From Holophagaceae bacterium (GTDB taxonomy: Bacteria; Acidobacteriota; Holophagae; Holophagales; Holophagaceae), in contig JADKKO010000004.1 in the NCBI GenBank assembly GCA_016720465.1, forward strand, positions 806,001 through 870,000: a stretch of 64,000 nt of DNA. Direction: 5' to 3'. Position numbers and translations under genes: made by a program. Positions 27,626 to 35,853 of this stretch are shown piece by piece (position 1 is the first letter of the stretch; each line of letters starts with the position of its first letter). The notes under the pieces were generated by a model. The model was not told the origin of the DNA, ran no database searches, and saw nothing but the letters and a program-made list of their open reading frames with translations.

Positions 27626-28693
27626 ATGCGAAACCCACCCCAAAAAATAGCCGTCGTGATGGCCGGAGGCAAGGGCACGCGCTTCTGGCCCCGTTCACGG
27701 TCCTCGCGGCCCAAGCAGTTCCTGGCCATCGTCGGGACCGAATCGCTGCTCCACCAGACGGTGCGCCGGCTGGACGGCTTCTTCGAGCCGCGGCACATCT
27801 TCGTGGTCACCACGCGCGAACTGGCCGAAGAGACCCGCGCGATGCTCCCCGAACTGCCGCCGGAAAACATCCTGGTGGAGCCGGAGGGCCGCAACACCGC
27901 GCCCTGCCTGGCCTTGAGCCTGGTCGAAATCGAGCGGCGGATCCCCGAAGGCGTGATGGTGGTGCTCAGCGCCGACCATTGGATCGGAGACACGGAAGCC
28001 TTCATCCAGGATGTGGAAACCGCCGTGGACCATGCCGCCCGCAAGCGGGAGCTGGTGGTCTTCGGTATCAAGCCCACCTATCCCGAGACCGGCTACGGCT
28101 ACATCGAGGTGGGCGCAGGCGATGGCGGGGCGGTGCAGAAGGTCCTCGCCTTCCGGGAAAAACCGCCCATGGACCTGGCGCTGGAATACCTCGAATCAGG
28201 CCGCCACTACTGGAACGCGGGCATGTTCGTGTGGACGCTCGCGGACTTGCGCGAAGGCCTGCTCCAGCACTGCCCCGAGGTGCTCGCACCTTTGGACGAA
28301 TGGACGCGCCAAGGCGCCGACGAGGCAGCCCTGCCGGGCATCTACGGGCGATTGCCGCAGCTTGCCATCGACGTGGCGCTCATGGAGAAGGCCCGGAATG
28401 TGGCGCTTGTCTCCACGCATTTCCGCTGGTCCGATGTGGGCTCCTGGCCCGCCGCCATCGAATTCCAGGAGCCGGATGCGAACGGCAATGTGGTGCAGGG
28501 CCAGGCCATCCTGCTGGATGTGAAGGACTCCGCATTCTTCGGCGGCGCCCGGCTCATCGCCGCCAGCGGCGTGAGCGACCTCATCGTGGTGGACGAGCCC
28601 GACGCACTGCTCATCTGCCATCGCGACAAGGCCCAGTCCGTGAAACAGATCGTCGACCGGTTGAAGCGGGAGGGCCGGGAAGACCTTCTTTAA
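27626..28693 (+). CDS. manC: mannose-1-phosphate guanylyltransferase
   Basis: A 355-residue nucleotidyltransferase that makes GDP-mannose for polysaccharides. The signature is MAGGKGTRFWPRS with RPKQFL, followed by NTAPCLALSL, the metal Asp in LSADHWIGD, YGYIEVG and the FREKP motif. It is the short form without the fused phosphomannose isomerase domain. AAGG precedes the ATG. It is downstream of pfkA and convergent with the DUF2752 gene. The product fits capsule or lipopolysaccharide synthesis, although no polymer cluster is present. Confidence 0.9.
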   Translation: MRNPPQKIAVVMAGGKGTRFWPRSRSSRPKQFLAIVGTESLLHQTVRRLDGFFEPRHIFVVTTRELAEETRAMLPELPPENILVEPEGRNTAPCLALSLVEIERRIPEGVMVVLSADHWIGDTEAFIQDVETAVDHAARKRELVVFGIKPTYPETGYGYIEVGAGDGGAVQKVLAFREKPPMDLALEYLESGRHYWNAGMFVWTLADLREGLLQHCPEVLAPLDEWTRQGADEAALPGIYGRLPQLAIDVALMEKARNVALVSTHFRWSDVGSWPAAIEFQEPDANGNVVQGQAILLDVKDSAFFGGARLIAASGVSDLIVVDEPDALLICHRDKAQSVKQIVDRLKREGREDLL

Positions 28694-28703
28694 TAACGGT
28701 GAG

Positions 28704-29216
28704 CTATGAGGAGTGCGTCCAGGCGCACCAGCTGGTGCGGTCTTCGACCACCACCCTTGCAGGGGGAATCCCGGAATTCGATTGAACCCGGGAGGCTTCG
28801 AACTCGGCCTTCACGCGCCATCCACCATAAAAGAGCATGGCTGTGGCCAGCGTGATGACCCCGACCCGGAAGGTCATGGCGGCCTTCCTCCCCGTCAAGG
28901 CGGGAAAGCGGCGATTCAGCCAGGGCGCGGCCGCGCCGACCATCGCCGCGCCATAGAGTGGAAAGGAAAAGGGATGCAGGCCCCAGGCTTCATGGAATTG
29001 GCCATGGGAGATGGCGCAAAAGGCCCGTGTGAGCCCGCAACCCGGGCAGGACAGTCCCGTGAACGCATGGAAGGAGCAGGTGTCGATTCCGGGGAAGCCC
29101 GCCGCGGGAAGCAGAAAGCTTGTGGCCAGGATCGCAAGGCTGATCAGCGATAAAAAAACCGCGCCGTCGGGGAAGCGGAGCTTCCCGTCGGCGCGGCGCG
29201 GAATTGAAAAAAACAT
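28704..29216 (-). CDS. DUF2752 membrane protein
   Basis: A 170-residue protein with three predicted membrane spans and the family signature SCPGCGLTRAF. Function unknown. Its annotated start (ATG 29216) lies 1 nt after the stop of the upstream membrane gene, as in an operon, but codons about 7-21 coincide with a strong intrinsic terminator (29152-29196). So either translation begins further in at a non-ATG codon, or read-through past the terminator is needed. Last gene of the FHA/RDD group. Confidence 0.78.
   Translation of the reverse strand: MFFSIPRRADGKLRFPDGAVFLSLISLAILATSFLLPAAGFPGIDTCSFHAFTGLSCPGCGLTRAFCAISHGQFHEAWGLHPFSFPLYGAAMVGAAAPWLNRRFPALTGRKAAMTFRVGVITLATAMLFYGGWRVKAEFEASRVQSNSGIPPARVVVEDRTSWCAWTHSS
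29152..29196 (-). terminator. intrinsic terminator overlapping the DUF2752 start
   Basis: On the minus strand GGGAAGC/GCTTCCC extends through CCGCGCCG/CGGCGCGG with a small bulge and is followed by seven T residues. It sits just after the stop of the gene at 29218 but inside the first codons of the DUF2752 frame. Confidence 0.82.
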
Positions 29217-29217
29217 G

Positions 29218-29652
29218 TCAGACCTGGAAGGCGGCCTTCACTTCGGGCTTCAAGAGCACGATGAGGGCCCAGATTCCGACGGGAAGCCCGAGGAAGCAGC
29301 AGCAGGGATGCCCGCCGAGGCAAGGAATGATGGCGAGGATGGCGGAGGCCATCGCAAATCCCCAGCTCTGGAGCGCTTTCATTTTCATGGCGCCAAGGAA
29401 GATGACCACGTCGACGATGACCCATAGAATCGCCATGATGATGCCCACGGCGCCGGACATCACTTGGAACATCTGCTGATCGCCGCCATAGCGGCCCATG
29501 TTCGCGGCGTTGAAACCAGTGCCTAGGAGGTTGGCCAGCAAAGCCAGCAGGGAAAAGCCCACGCTTAATCCCGCCACCACCATCAGGGCGATGGCCGGGG
29601 CCTTGACCCGCTCCATGGCCGCCGCGCGGTTGCTGTCCGGTTCATAGTTCAT
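29218..29652 (-). CDS. membrane protein of unknown function
   Basis: 144 residues with four hydrophobic helices: PAIALMVVAGLSVGFSLLAL, AVGIIMAILWVIVDVVIFLG, a helix in SWGFAMASAILAIIPCLGG, and LGLPVGIWALIVLL. The run GGHPCCCFLG has three consecutive cysteines. AGGAG lies before the ATG. It lies within the FHA-RDD operon, 18 nt after the RDD gene. Similar small proteins accompany RDD proteins in related genomes as I recall, but no role is assigned. Confidence 0.7.
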   Translation of the reverse strand: MNYEPDSNRAAAMERVKAPAIALMVVAGLSVGFSLLALLANLLGTGFNAANMGRYGGDQQMFQVMSGAVGIIMAILWVIVDVVIFLGAMKMKALQSWGFAMASAILAIIPCLGGHPCCCFLGLPVGIWALIVLLKPEVKAAFQV

Positions 29653-29670
29653 GGGGACTCCTGCGGGTTG

Positions 29671-30138
29671 CTATCGGTCCACCTTGATGACTTCGGATTT
29701 GGCGATCATGTCGCTCAAGCTGATGCGTTCCTCGCCCTTCACCGCCAGGACGATGAGGTTCAGCGCGAAGAAATTGCCCAACTGCCGCAGAATGGCGGGG
29801 CCGATGGGAAGGCGGCCATTGGGTTCGCCCAAGGGCACAACCCGGAGCTTCTGCATTTTCTTGCCAATGCTCGCGCCGTTCTTGGAAACGCAGAACGGGA
29901 TGAAATAGAACATGTAGGCCAGCTGGACAGCAAGGTGGATGAGGGTGAGCGCGCATCCGGCGATGCAGCCGAGGAGCGGCACGAAGGCCAGCACCATCTG
30001 GATGATCCAGAAGGCGATGGCGATCACGATGGAGGGCACCATGTCGATGAGCGTGGCCACGAGGCGCTCGCCCAGTTCACCCCGCTGGCCGGTGGGAACG
30101 GCATCATCAGGAATCGGTGGAAGGTAAGCATCGAGCAT
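29671..30138 (-). CDS. RDD family membrane protein
   Basis: A 155-residue protein: a short cytosolic lead (LPPIPDDAVPTGQRGELGER) followed by an RDD domain with two to three helices. The Arg-Asp-Asp-type start is GERLVATLIDMVPSI and the family end motif is GKKMQKLRVV with later ILRQLGNFF. Its lead matches that of the RDD half of the FHA protein at 30571 (LPPIPDDAQPTGERGDFV), so the two arose by duplication. RDD proteins may act as ion transporters; that is not established for this one. Confidence 0.85.
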   Translation of the reverse strand: MLDAYLPPIPDDAVPTGQRGELGERLVATLIDMVPSIVIAIAFWIIQMVLAFVPLLGCIAGCALTLIHLAVQLAYMFYFIPFCVSKNGASIGKKMQKLRVVPLGEPNGRLPIGPAILRQLGNFFALNLIVLAVKGEERISLSDMIAKSEVIKVDR

Positions 30139-30204
30139 GGCTATTCCTCTTCAAGCAAGCTTTAGGGCTGACAGATTGAATTGACGATGGCTAGATAAAG
30201 AGGC

Positions 30205-30525
30205 CTAGGCCTTGGAGCAGGTGGCGGTCTTGTCGATGATGCTCACGATCTTGAAGAGCATGGGCATGGAGTATTCGTTTTCGGGAATGGCTTCCCCGCT
30301 CTTCAGGCGTTCGGCTGTCTGGTAGGCGTCGATGATGCTCAGGATGGAGATGATGACGCCGGGCAGCAGGCAGAGGATGGAGCCAATGATGCAGGCGATC
30401 AGGGTGAAGAGCCATTTCCGCTGCTGGCCGTTGATGACCATGTGGCCGATGCCGAAGACCAGCCAGGTCAACAGTGCGGCTACTACGGGATTCGCATCGG
30501 GTTTGCTGATGGTGTTCTGGCTCAT
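30205..30525 (-). CDS. small TM2-like membrane protein
   Basis: 106 residues with two hydrophobic helices separated by a short turn (NPVVAALLTWLVFGIGHM and FTLIACIIGSILCLLPGVII), the TM2-type layout, and a charged C-terminal tail. GGAGG lies before the ATG. It is the second gene of the FHA-RDD operon, between the FHA protein and the RDD protein. The stop overlaps a 12-bp palindrome AGGCCTAGGCCT. Function unknown. Confidence 0.7.
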   Translation of the reverse strand: MSQNTISKPDANPVVAALLTWLVFGIGHMVINGQQRKWLFTLIACIIGSILCLLPGVIISILSIIDAYQTAERLKSGEAIPENEYSMPMLFKIVSIIDKTATCSKA

Positions 30526-30570
30526 GGTGCCTCCGGGGAACGGGCGCTTAGGCCCAGGGTTGGAAACGGG

Positions 30571-31716
30571 CTATCGGTCGACCTTGATGACGATGGTTTT
30601 AGTGATCATGTCATGAACCGCCTTGCGCTCGGCGCCGAAAATCAACAGGTACCCGAAGGTGAAATTCGCGATATGGCAGATCTGGCGGATGAGGGCCTGG
30701 CCGAAGGTCAGGCGGCCGTGCGGGTCGTCTTCGGGCACGATGCGCAGTTTCATCATCTTCTTGCCGATGGTCGCGCCGTGCTTGGAGACGCATCTCGGGA
30801 TGAAATAGAGGAAGTAGCCGAAGACCGCGACGATGTAAAAGATCATGCCCAGGCATCCGGCGATCATGCCGAGCGCAGGCACCTTGTTGGCCACGATGCC
30901 TACCACGAAGGAGAAGATGAACATCACGATCATGACGGGGATGATGACCACGCTGTCGATGATCACCGCGATGAGCCGGGTCACGAAATCCCCGCGTTCG
31001 CCCGTGGGCTGGGCATCGTCGGGGATGGGCGGCAGGAACTTGCCCAGGAAACCCGAGGACTGGGGCGCCGGGACCGGGTGGTAGCCGCCATGGGCCACCG
31101 GAGCCGGAGTGGGCGCCGGGTAGGGCCGGGCGGGGGTGGAAATGGGGAGGGGGACTGAGCCGGGCCGGGCGGCGGCGCCCGGATCGGTGAAATGTCCGAA
31201 TTCAGGGGCCCTGGATTCGGGCATGTGCTGCATGGGGGCCGGCGTGGTGGCGATGGGCGACATGGCCGGGGGCGGCGGCGGTGCCGGGGATGGGGGCGGC
31301 GGGGGCACCGCAGGCGGGCCCGCAGGCACGCCGTGGGTCCCGTGCACCTGCGCCATCTGGTCCGGGCTCATGCGGACGGTCCCGGTGGAGGGGGGTTCCA
31401 TGCGCTGCACGGCCACCGTGGCGTTTTCCTGGGCGGGGTCCATGAAGGTGATCTGGATCTGGCCGAGGGTCACCCGGTCGCCGTCCCTCAAGGGCGAGGT
31501 CTGGACCCTGCTGCCGTTCAACAGCACGCCATTGCTGCTTTGCAGATCCTGCACCTCGTAGCCGTTGGCGGTCAGGCGGATCACGCAATGGTGGCGGGAG
31601 ATGCTCGGATCCGCCAGGCGGAGGGTATTGTCCAACTCCCGTCCTATGTGGACTTCATTGTCCACCATCTCGAATTCACGGACCCCCGCACTTTCGTGCA
31701 CAAGAAGTTTGGCCAT
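30571..31716 (-). CDS. FHA domain - RDD membrane fusion protein
   Basis: 381 residues. The N-terminal FHA domain (about 1-95) has the phosphothreonine-binding pattern IGRELDNTLRLADPSISRHH and SSNGVLLNGSRV. A long Pro/Ala linker (about 100-230) leads to an RDD domain (about 235-381) with several helices and GKKMMKLRIVP. It is first in the operon of FHA-RDD, TM2-like, RDD and membrane genes, and divergent from the MglA-like GTPase. FHA domains read Ser/Thr kinase signals, so this may couple phosphorylation to a membrane partner. No kinase is in the window. Confidence 0.88.
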   Translation of the reverse strand: MAKLLVHESAGVREFEMVDNEVHIGRELDNTLRLADPSISRHHCVIRLTANGYEVQDLQSSNGVLLNGSRVQTSPLRDGDRVTLGQIQITFMDPAQENATVAVQRMEPPSTGTVRMSPDQMAQVHGTHGVPAGPPAVPPPPPSPAPPPPPAMSPIATTPAPMQHMPESRAPEFGHFTDPGAAARPGSVPLPISTPARPYPAPTPAPVAHGGYHPVPAPQSSGFLGKFLPPIPDDAQPTGERGDFVTRLIAVIIDSVVIIPVMIVMFIFSFVVGIVANKVPALGMIAGCLGMIFYIVAVFGYFLYFIPRCVSKHGATIGKKMMKLRIVPEDDPHGRLTFGQALIRQICHIANFTFGYLLIFGAERKAVHDMITKTIVIKVDR

Positions 31717-31902
31717 GATGTCCTCTGAAAAGCTTTAGTTTCACGCTGAAGTGTAGTTGGGCTGCGGCAAGGATGCAAAGGGGAAGGGCACTTTCATCAG
31801 AGCCCCCTGGAGGGTCCCGGCTCCAGCCCTGTTTCAAAGGCTTGACCGCGGCCCATATACTGCACCAATCTGGCGGAAACGAACCCCCGACCCGGAGGCA
31901 GC

Positions 31903-32814
31903 ATGGTCCTCTTCAATGCGGCCACCAAAGAGCTCACCGCCAAGATCGTGTACTACGGCCCTGGACTCTGCGGCAAGACCACGAATCTCCAGAAGATCTA
32001 TGATTCCCTGCCCGGCGATGGCCGCGGCAAGATGCTGAGCCTCGCCACCCAGACGGACCGCACGCTGTTCTTCGATTTCCTGCCCATCGAACTGGGCACG
32101 ATCCGCGGCATGAAAACGCGCATCCAGCTTTATACCGTTCCCGGCCAGGTGTTCTATGACGCCACCCGGAAATTGGTGCTGCGCGGCGCCGACGCCGTGG
32201 TGTTCGTGGCGGATTCCCAAGCCCCGGCCCTGCTGACGAACAAGGAGAGCTTCCAGAACCTCATCGACAACCTGAAGGACCAGGGAACGGATCTGGAGAA
32301 GATCCCCCACGTCATCCAATGGAACAAGCGCGACACGCCCAATGCGTTGCCGGTGGATGCCCTGGACAAGGAGATCAACCGCTACCAGGCGCCCACCTAC
32401 GAGGCCTGCGCCATGAAGGGCGAGGGTGTGCGGGAAACGCTCTCCGGGGTCGCCAAGCTGGTGCTGAAATACCTCGCGGACAAGTATGGCGGCGGGGTGG
32501 TGGAAGCCCCGGCCCTCGCGGCCATGGCGGCCATGACCGCTCCGGCGCCCGCACCCGCGCCCGATGCCGCGCCTCCGCCCAAAGAAGAATCCAAGCCCCT
32601 GGAAGTGGAAGAGCTTTCCGCGGGCGAGATGATCGAAGAGCTGGAAGAGACCCCTCTGGCCACCATGGGTGGCGGCCTGCCGGGCGACGCGGCCCCCATC
32701 CACGTGCCCCACACTCCCAATGTCAGCACCGTGGAGGTTCCCGTGGTGCTGGACCGAAGCCTGTTCAGCGGGGATTCGCCCGTGGAGATCCGGCTGAAGC
32801 TCTACATCAAGTGA
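31903..32814 (+). CDS. MglA-like GTPase with long C-terminal extension
   Basis: 303 residues. The first 195 form an MglA-type GTPase: YGPGLCGKTTNLQKI P-loop, DRTLFFDFLPIELG, TVPGQVFYDATRK and NKRD, about as close to the family core as the mglA product. The remaining 108 residues are a Pro/Ala linker, an acidic stretch LEVEELSAGEMIEELEE and a final conserved-looking PVEIRLKLYIK. No mglB is adjacent; the neighbours are the FHA-RDD operon (divergent) and an E1-like gene (24 nt downstream). It may be a second polarity GTPase, comparable in idea to SofG of Myxococcus, or an effector. Confidence 0.88.
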   Translation: MVLFNAATKELTAKIVYYGPGLCGKTTNLQKIYDSLPGDGRGKMLSLATQTDRTLFFDFLPIELGTIRGMKTRIQLYTVPGQVFYDATRKLVLRGADAVVFVADSQAPALLTNKESFQNLIDNLKDQGTDLEKIPHVIQWNKRDTPNALPVDALDKEINRYQAPTYEACAMKGEGVRETLSGVAKLVLKYLADKYGGGVVEAPALAAMAAMTAPAPAPAPDAAPPPKEESKPLEVEELSAGEMIEELEETPLATMGGGLPGDAAPIHVPHTPNVSTVEVPVVLDRSLFSGDSPVEIRLKLYIK

Positions 32815-32838
32815 GCCCCAGGCCGTGAGCTTGGCGCC

Positions 32839-33834
32839 ATGAGCCGTTATTCGAAACAACGCATTTTCCTGGGAGCTGAGGCCGATGCGCTCCTGCGCTC
32901 CAAGCGGGTGGCCATCGTGGGCCTCGGAGCCTTGGGTTCGGTCATCGCACCCTGGCTGGCCCGCGCCGGCGTGGGGCATCTGGCCCTGATCGACCGCGAC
33001 ATCGCGGAGCGCAGCAACCTGCAGCGGCAATTGCTCTACACCGAAGATGATCTCGGCCGGCCCAAGGCGGAGGTGGCCGCGGCGAAGCTATCCCGGGCCA
33101 ATCCTGAAATCGAGCTGCGGCCCCTGGTGGCGGACCTCACCTCCGGGAACGCGCGGGAACTGCTCGCAGGCTACGACCTGATCTGCGATGGAACCGACAA
33201 TTTCGAAGCGCGCTTCCTCATCAACGACATGGCCATTCTCACCGGCACGCCATGGATCTACGCCGGGGCCATCGGCGCCGAAGGCGTGGTGTGGCCGATC
33301 TGCCCGCCCCGCACGCCCTGCCTGCGCTGCCTCATCGAAGAGCCGCCGGCCTTCGGCGACGTGGATACCTGCGACACCGCGGGCGTGCTGGGTCCCGCCG
33401 TGGGAGTGATCGCCTCCTGGGCCTCCCTGGAAGCCCTGAAAATCCTCACCGGCAAGGAACCTTCAGCCGAATTGGCGCGGTTCAATTTCTGGGATGGCGA
33501 GCGCCAGTTCCTGCGTCCGCCCCGGACCCGCTGCCGCTACTGCACCGAAAAGACCACTGAATTCCTGGACGCCCGCTGGACCCTGAAAGCCTCGGCGCTC
33601 TGCGGCCTGGAAGGCGTGCAGATCCGCGTGAATCCCCCGGGCGACCTGGACCTGGCCGCCCTGCAGCCCCGATTGGAGGCCCGCGGCGGGCGGTGGAAAC
33701 GCAGCGCCCTGGCGCTGAAAGGCCGGGAGGGCGATTGGGACATCACCCTTTTCCGCGATGGCCGCGCCTTGATCCACGGCCCCGCGACCCCCGAACGGGC
33801 GAGGGGCTGGTACACCGAAGCGGTGGGATGCTGA
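32839..33834 (+). CDS. ThiF/MoeB-type E1-like adenylyltransferase
   Basis: A 331-residue enzyme that activates the C-terminus of a ubiquitin-like sulfur carrier (MoaD or ThiS type) with ATP. The Rossmann motif is VGLGALGSVIAPWLARAG, the RSNLQRQLLY arginine motif follows, the likely catalytic Cys is in DTCDTAGVLGP, and two zinc pairs appear as CLRC and CRYC. The C-terminal 70 residues look like a MoaD/ThiS-type beta-grasp remnant but end without GG. Which pathway (molybdopterin with moaA, or thiamine with thiC) is open. Its stop overlaps the rdgB start. Confidence 0.88.
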   Translation: MSRYSKQRIFLGAEADALLRSKRVAIVGLGALGSVIAPWLARAGVGHLALIDRDIAERSNLQRQLLYTEDDLGRPKAEVAAAKLSRANPEIELRPLVADLTSGNARELLAGYDLICDGTDNFEARFLINDMAILTGTPWIYAGAIGAEGVVWPICPPRTPCLRCLIEEPPAFGDVDTCDTAGVLGPAVGVIASWASLEALKILTGKEPSAELARFNFWDGERQFLRPPRTRCRYCTEKTTEFLDARWTLKASALCGLEGVQIRVNPPGDLDLAALQPRLEARGGRWKRSALALKGREGDWDITLFRDGRALIHGPATPERARGWYTEAVGC

Positions 33835-34427
33835 TGCGGGCGCTGATCGCCTCCCGCAATCCCGGCAAGCTGCGTGAATTGGCGGGGCTGCTGCCGGGCA
33901 TCGAGCTGATCCCGTGGCCGGTGGATGCGCCGGAAATACCCGAGGACGGCGCTTTCTTCCGCGACAATGCAGGCCAAAAAGCGGCCTTCGCCCGGGCCTG
34001 GTGGCGGAGCCACGGCGTGGAAGACGTCGACGCCGTGCTCGCGGATGATTCGGGGCTATGCGTGGATGCGCTCTGGGGCGGTCCCGGCGTGCTTTCCGCG
34101 CGCTTCGCGGGCGGCCTTCCGAATGACGAGAAGAACCGCGCGCTGCTCCGGATGCTGCCGGCGGGCGCCGGCAGGACCTCCCGCTTCGTGTGCGTCCTGG
34201 CCCTGGCGCCGGTGCCGGAAGCCGAGCTGCTTTTTTTCGAGGCCTGCGTCGAGGGCTCCCTGGCGATGGAACCGCGCGGGCAGCGGGGTTTCGGCTACGA
34301 TCCCATCTTCATTCCCTCAGGATTCGACCGCACCTTCGGGGAGCTGCCGGACGAGGTGAAGGCCCGCCTCAGCCATCGGTCAAAGGCGGCCCTGGCTCTG
34401 CGGGAAGCTCTGGCAGCGGGGCGCTGA
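33834..34427 (+). CDS. rdgB: XTP/dITP diphosphatase (HAM1 family)
   Basis: About 197 residues. It removes non-canonical purine triphosphates from the nucleotide pool. ASRNPGKLREL is the substrate loop, LADDSGLCVDAL the catalytic region, GVLSARFAG the conserved next strand, and GFGYDPIFIPSGFDRTFGEL the signature. The start is ATG 33834, which overlaps the upstream stop by 1 nt (TGATG); ATG 33828 is also possible. Both share GGTGGG upstream. It is cotranscribed with the E1-like gene. Its last 58 nt overlap the opposite-strand gene at 34369. Confidence 0.94.
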   Translation: MRALIASRNPGKLRELAGLLPGIELIPWPVDAPEIPEDGAFFRDNAGQKAAFARAWWRSHGVEDVDAVLADDSGLCVDALWGGPGVLSARFAGGLPNDEKNRALLRMLPAGAGRTSRFVCVLALAPVPEAELLFFEACVEGSLAMEPRGQRGFGYDPIFIPSGFDRTFGELPDEVKARLSHRSKAALALREALAAGR

Positions 34428-34845
34428 ACCCGCCCTCTCGGAGCGCGATGGCCCGCTGGTAGGCGAGCAGCACCGCGGTGCGCACCCGCAGGTAGCTGCT
34501 GTCGGTGACCTTGGAATTGAAGCTCAGGGTGGACACCACGTACCACCCTCCGGCGGGCAGTTGCTGCGGGGCGCTGATCTGGATCTTGGGCGGCAGGATC
34601 GCCGAGGAGCTGCCCTCCCGCAGGTCCAGGGAAATTTTGTCAGACCAGGCTTGGAGCGGCCCCAGCAGCAGGGCCGCAGCCTCTTCGGTCTCGGCGGTGA
34701 CCCGCCCGTAGAGCGTGAAAAAGAGCCGCATCTGGGGCGGCTCGATATTCGAGTTCAGGAAGCCCGCCATGCTGGCGATCTGCTGGAAATCCTTCTGCAG
34801 CGCGAGCAGCTTGGGACTGGGTTGAAGAGGTTGCCGGGTCGCCAT
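34369..34845 (-). CDS. protein of unknown function
   Basis: About 158 residues if ATG 34845 is used; the frame continues upstream over the divergent phosphatase start, so the start is uncertain and its AAGGG lies too close. The sequence has a helical N-half and a beta C-half with ISAPQQLPAGGWYVVSTLSF. It fills an otherwise empty 450-bp interval, which supports it being a real gene. The 3' end overlaps rdgB convergently. No family recognised. Confidence 0.5.
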   Translation of the reverse strand: MATRQPLQPSPKLLALQKDFQQIASMAGFLNSNIEPPQMRLFFTLYGRVTAETEEAAALLLGPLQAWSDKISLDLREGSSSAILPPKIQISAPQQLPAGGWYVVSTLSFNSKVTDSSYLRVRTAVLLAYQRAIALREGGFSAPLPELPAEPGPPLTDG

Positions 34846-34872
34846 CCCTTCTAGAGTGTCACGAAGGGCCAG

Positions 34873-35508
34873 ATGATTCGCCAACAAAGCGGCGCCGTGC
34901 CCGGCCATGATGGTCTGGTGATTTCCCTTTTCCTGATGAGGCACGGCCCCACGGAGGCATCCAGCCTTGGCGCGCCGCTGGGCCGGCTGGACCTCCCCGT
35001 GAGCGAGGCCGGGCTCCAGGCCTGGCCCGCCATCAAGCAGGAACTGCTGGCCTCGGGCATCCAGCGGGTGCTCACCTCAGACCTGGCGCGGGCAAGGGTC
35101 CACGCGCTGGATCTGGGCCTTCCGACCCTGGTGCTGCCCGATCTCGGCGAACAGGATTTCGGTTCCTGGGAGGGCATCCCCTGGCACGAGATCAAAGGCT
35201 CGGAACCCTTCTTCGCCAATCCGGTGATGGGCACGCCGCCCGGGGGCGAAAGCTTCGCCCACTGCGCCAGCCGCGCCCTGCTGGCCTTCCAGGGGGTCAT
35301 CGAGGGCGAGGCGCCCACGCTGGTCTTCGCCCACGGAGGGCCCTTGAGGGCGATCCTTTCACATTTCATGGGGCTGCCCCTGGAGCGAGCCCTGGACCTG
35401 GCCTGGCAGCCCTTCGGCATCTCGAAATTGGAGATCCATGGCTCCAACCGCGCGGTGCTGCGGTACCACAACCGCGCCATGCCCACCGGGGCGCACCGGC
35501 ACCCATGA
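34873..35508 (+). CDS. histidine phosphatase (phosphoglycerate-mutase-like)
   Basis: 211 residues. The catalytic motif LFLMRHGPTEAS, the second Arg region VLTSDLARARV and the C-terminal His in VFAHGGPLRAILSHFMG show an active histidine phosphatase. AAGGG precedes ATG 34873. It sits just upstream of the cobalamin riboswitch, so alpha-ribazole phosphatase (CobC) is a reasonable but unproven idea; it is not itself behind the riboswitch. Other members dephosphorylate sugars or nucleotides. Confidence 0.8.
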   Translation: MIRQQSGAVPGHDGLVISLFLMRHGPTEASSLGAPLGRLDLPVSEAGLQAWPAIKQELLASGIQRVLTSDLARARVHALDLGLPTLVLPDLGEQDFGSWEGIPWHEIKGSEPFFANPVMGTPPGGESFAHCASRALLAFQGVIEGEAPTLVFAHGGPLRAILSHFMGLPLERALDLAWQPFGISKLEIHGSNRAVLRYHNRAMPTGAHRHP

Positions 35509-35544
35509 GCATTGATCGCAGGCTTGCGGAAAAGCCCCGATCCT

Positions 35545-35770
35545 GAAACCCTGGTTCCGACAACGTGTGCTGGATGCACGGGAAGCCGGTTAGATTCCGG
35601 CGCTGCCCCGCAACGGTATGCACCCCGCGATACAAATCATTTCGCGGGAGGCCCGGCCCGGAGGCGATCTTCCGGGACCGGCTGGAGCCACTGGCGCGAC
35701 GCGCTGGGAAGACTCCAGGGAGGTCGTGCGACCCCTGCCGTGTGCGAGCCCGGAGACCGATCCAGAACCA
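35545..35770 (+). promoter_or_regulatory. cobalamin riboswitch
   Basis: A B12 aptamer precedes btuB. The core GCTGCCCCGCAACGG (35602-35616), the upstream GGAAGCCGGTTAGATTCC arm and the closing GCCCGGAGACCG (35748-35759) fit the known consensus. The outer stem pairs GGTTC with GAACC. Together with the downstream hairpins it accounts for the 345-bp gap between the phosphatase and btuB. Confidence 0.92.
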
Positions 35771-35825
35771 AGACCACCGCCGAGGGAGCGGAGGGATCGC
35801 GCCCACCCGGCGCAGCCCTCCCTTT

Positions 35826-35848
35826 CCTCCGCGATTCATGCGTGGAGG
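35826..35848 (+). promoter_or_regulatory. btuB ribosome-site-sequestering hairpin
   Basis: CCTCCGCG (35826-35833) pairs with CGTGGAGG (35841-35848), which contains the btuB Shine-Dalgarno GGAGG located 5 nt before its ATG. One pair is G-T. This suggests that B12 binding controls translation initiation. Another stem, GGAGGG/CCCTCC at 35790-35821, lies just upstream. Confidence 0.6.
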
Positions 35849-35853
35849 CGTGA

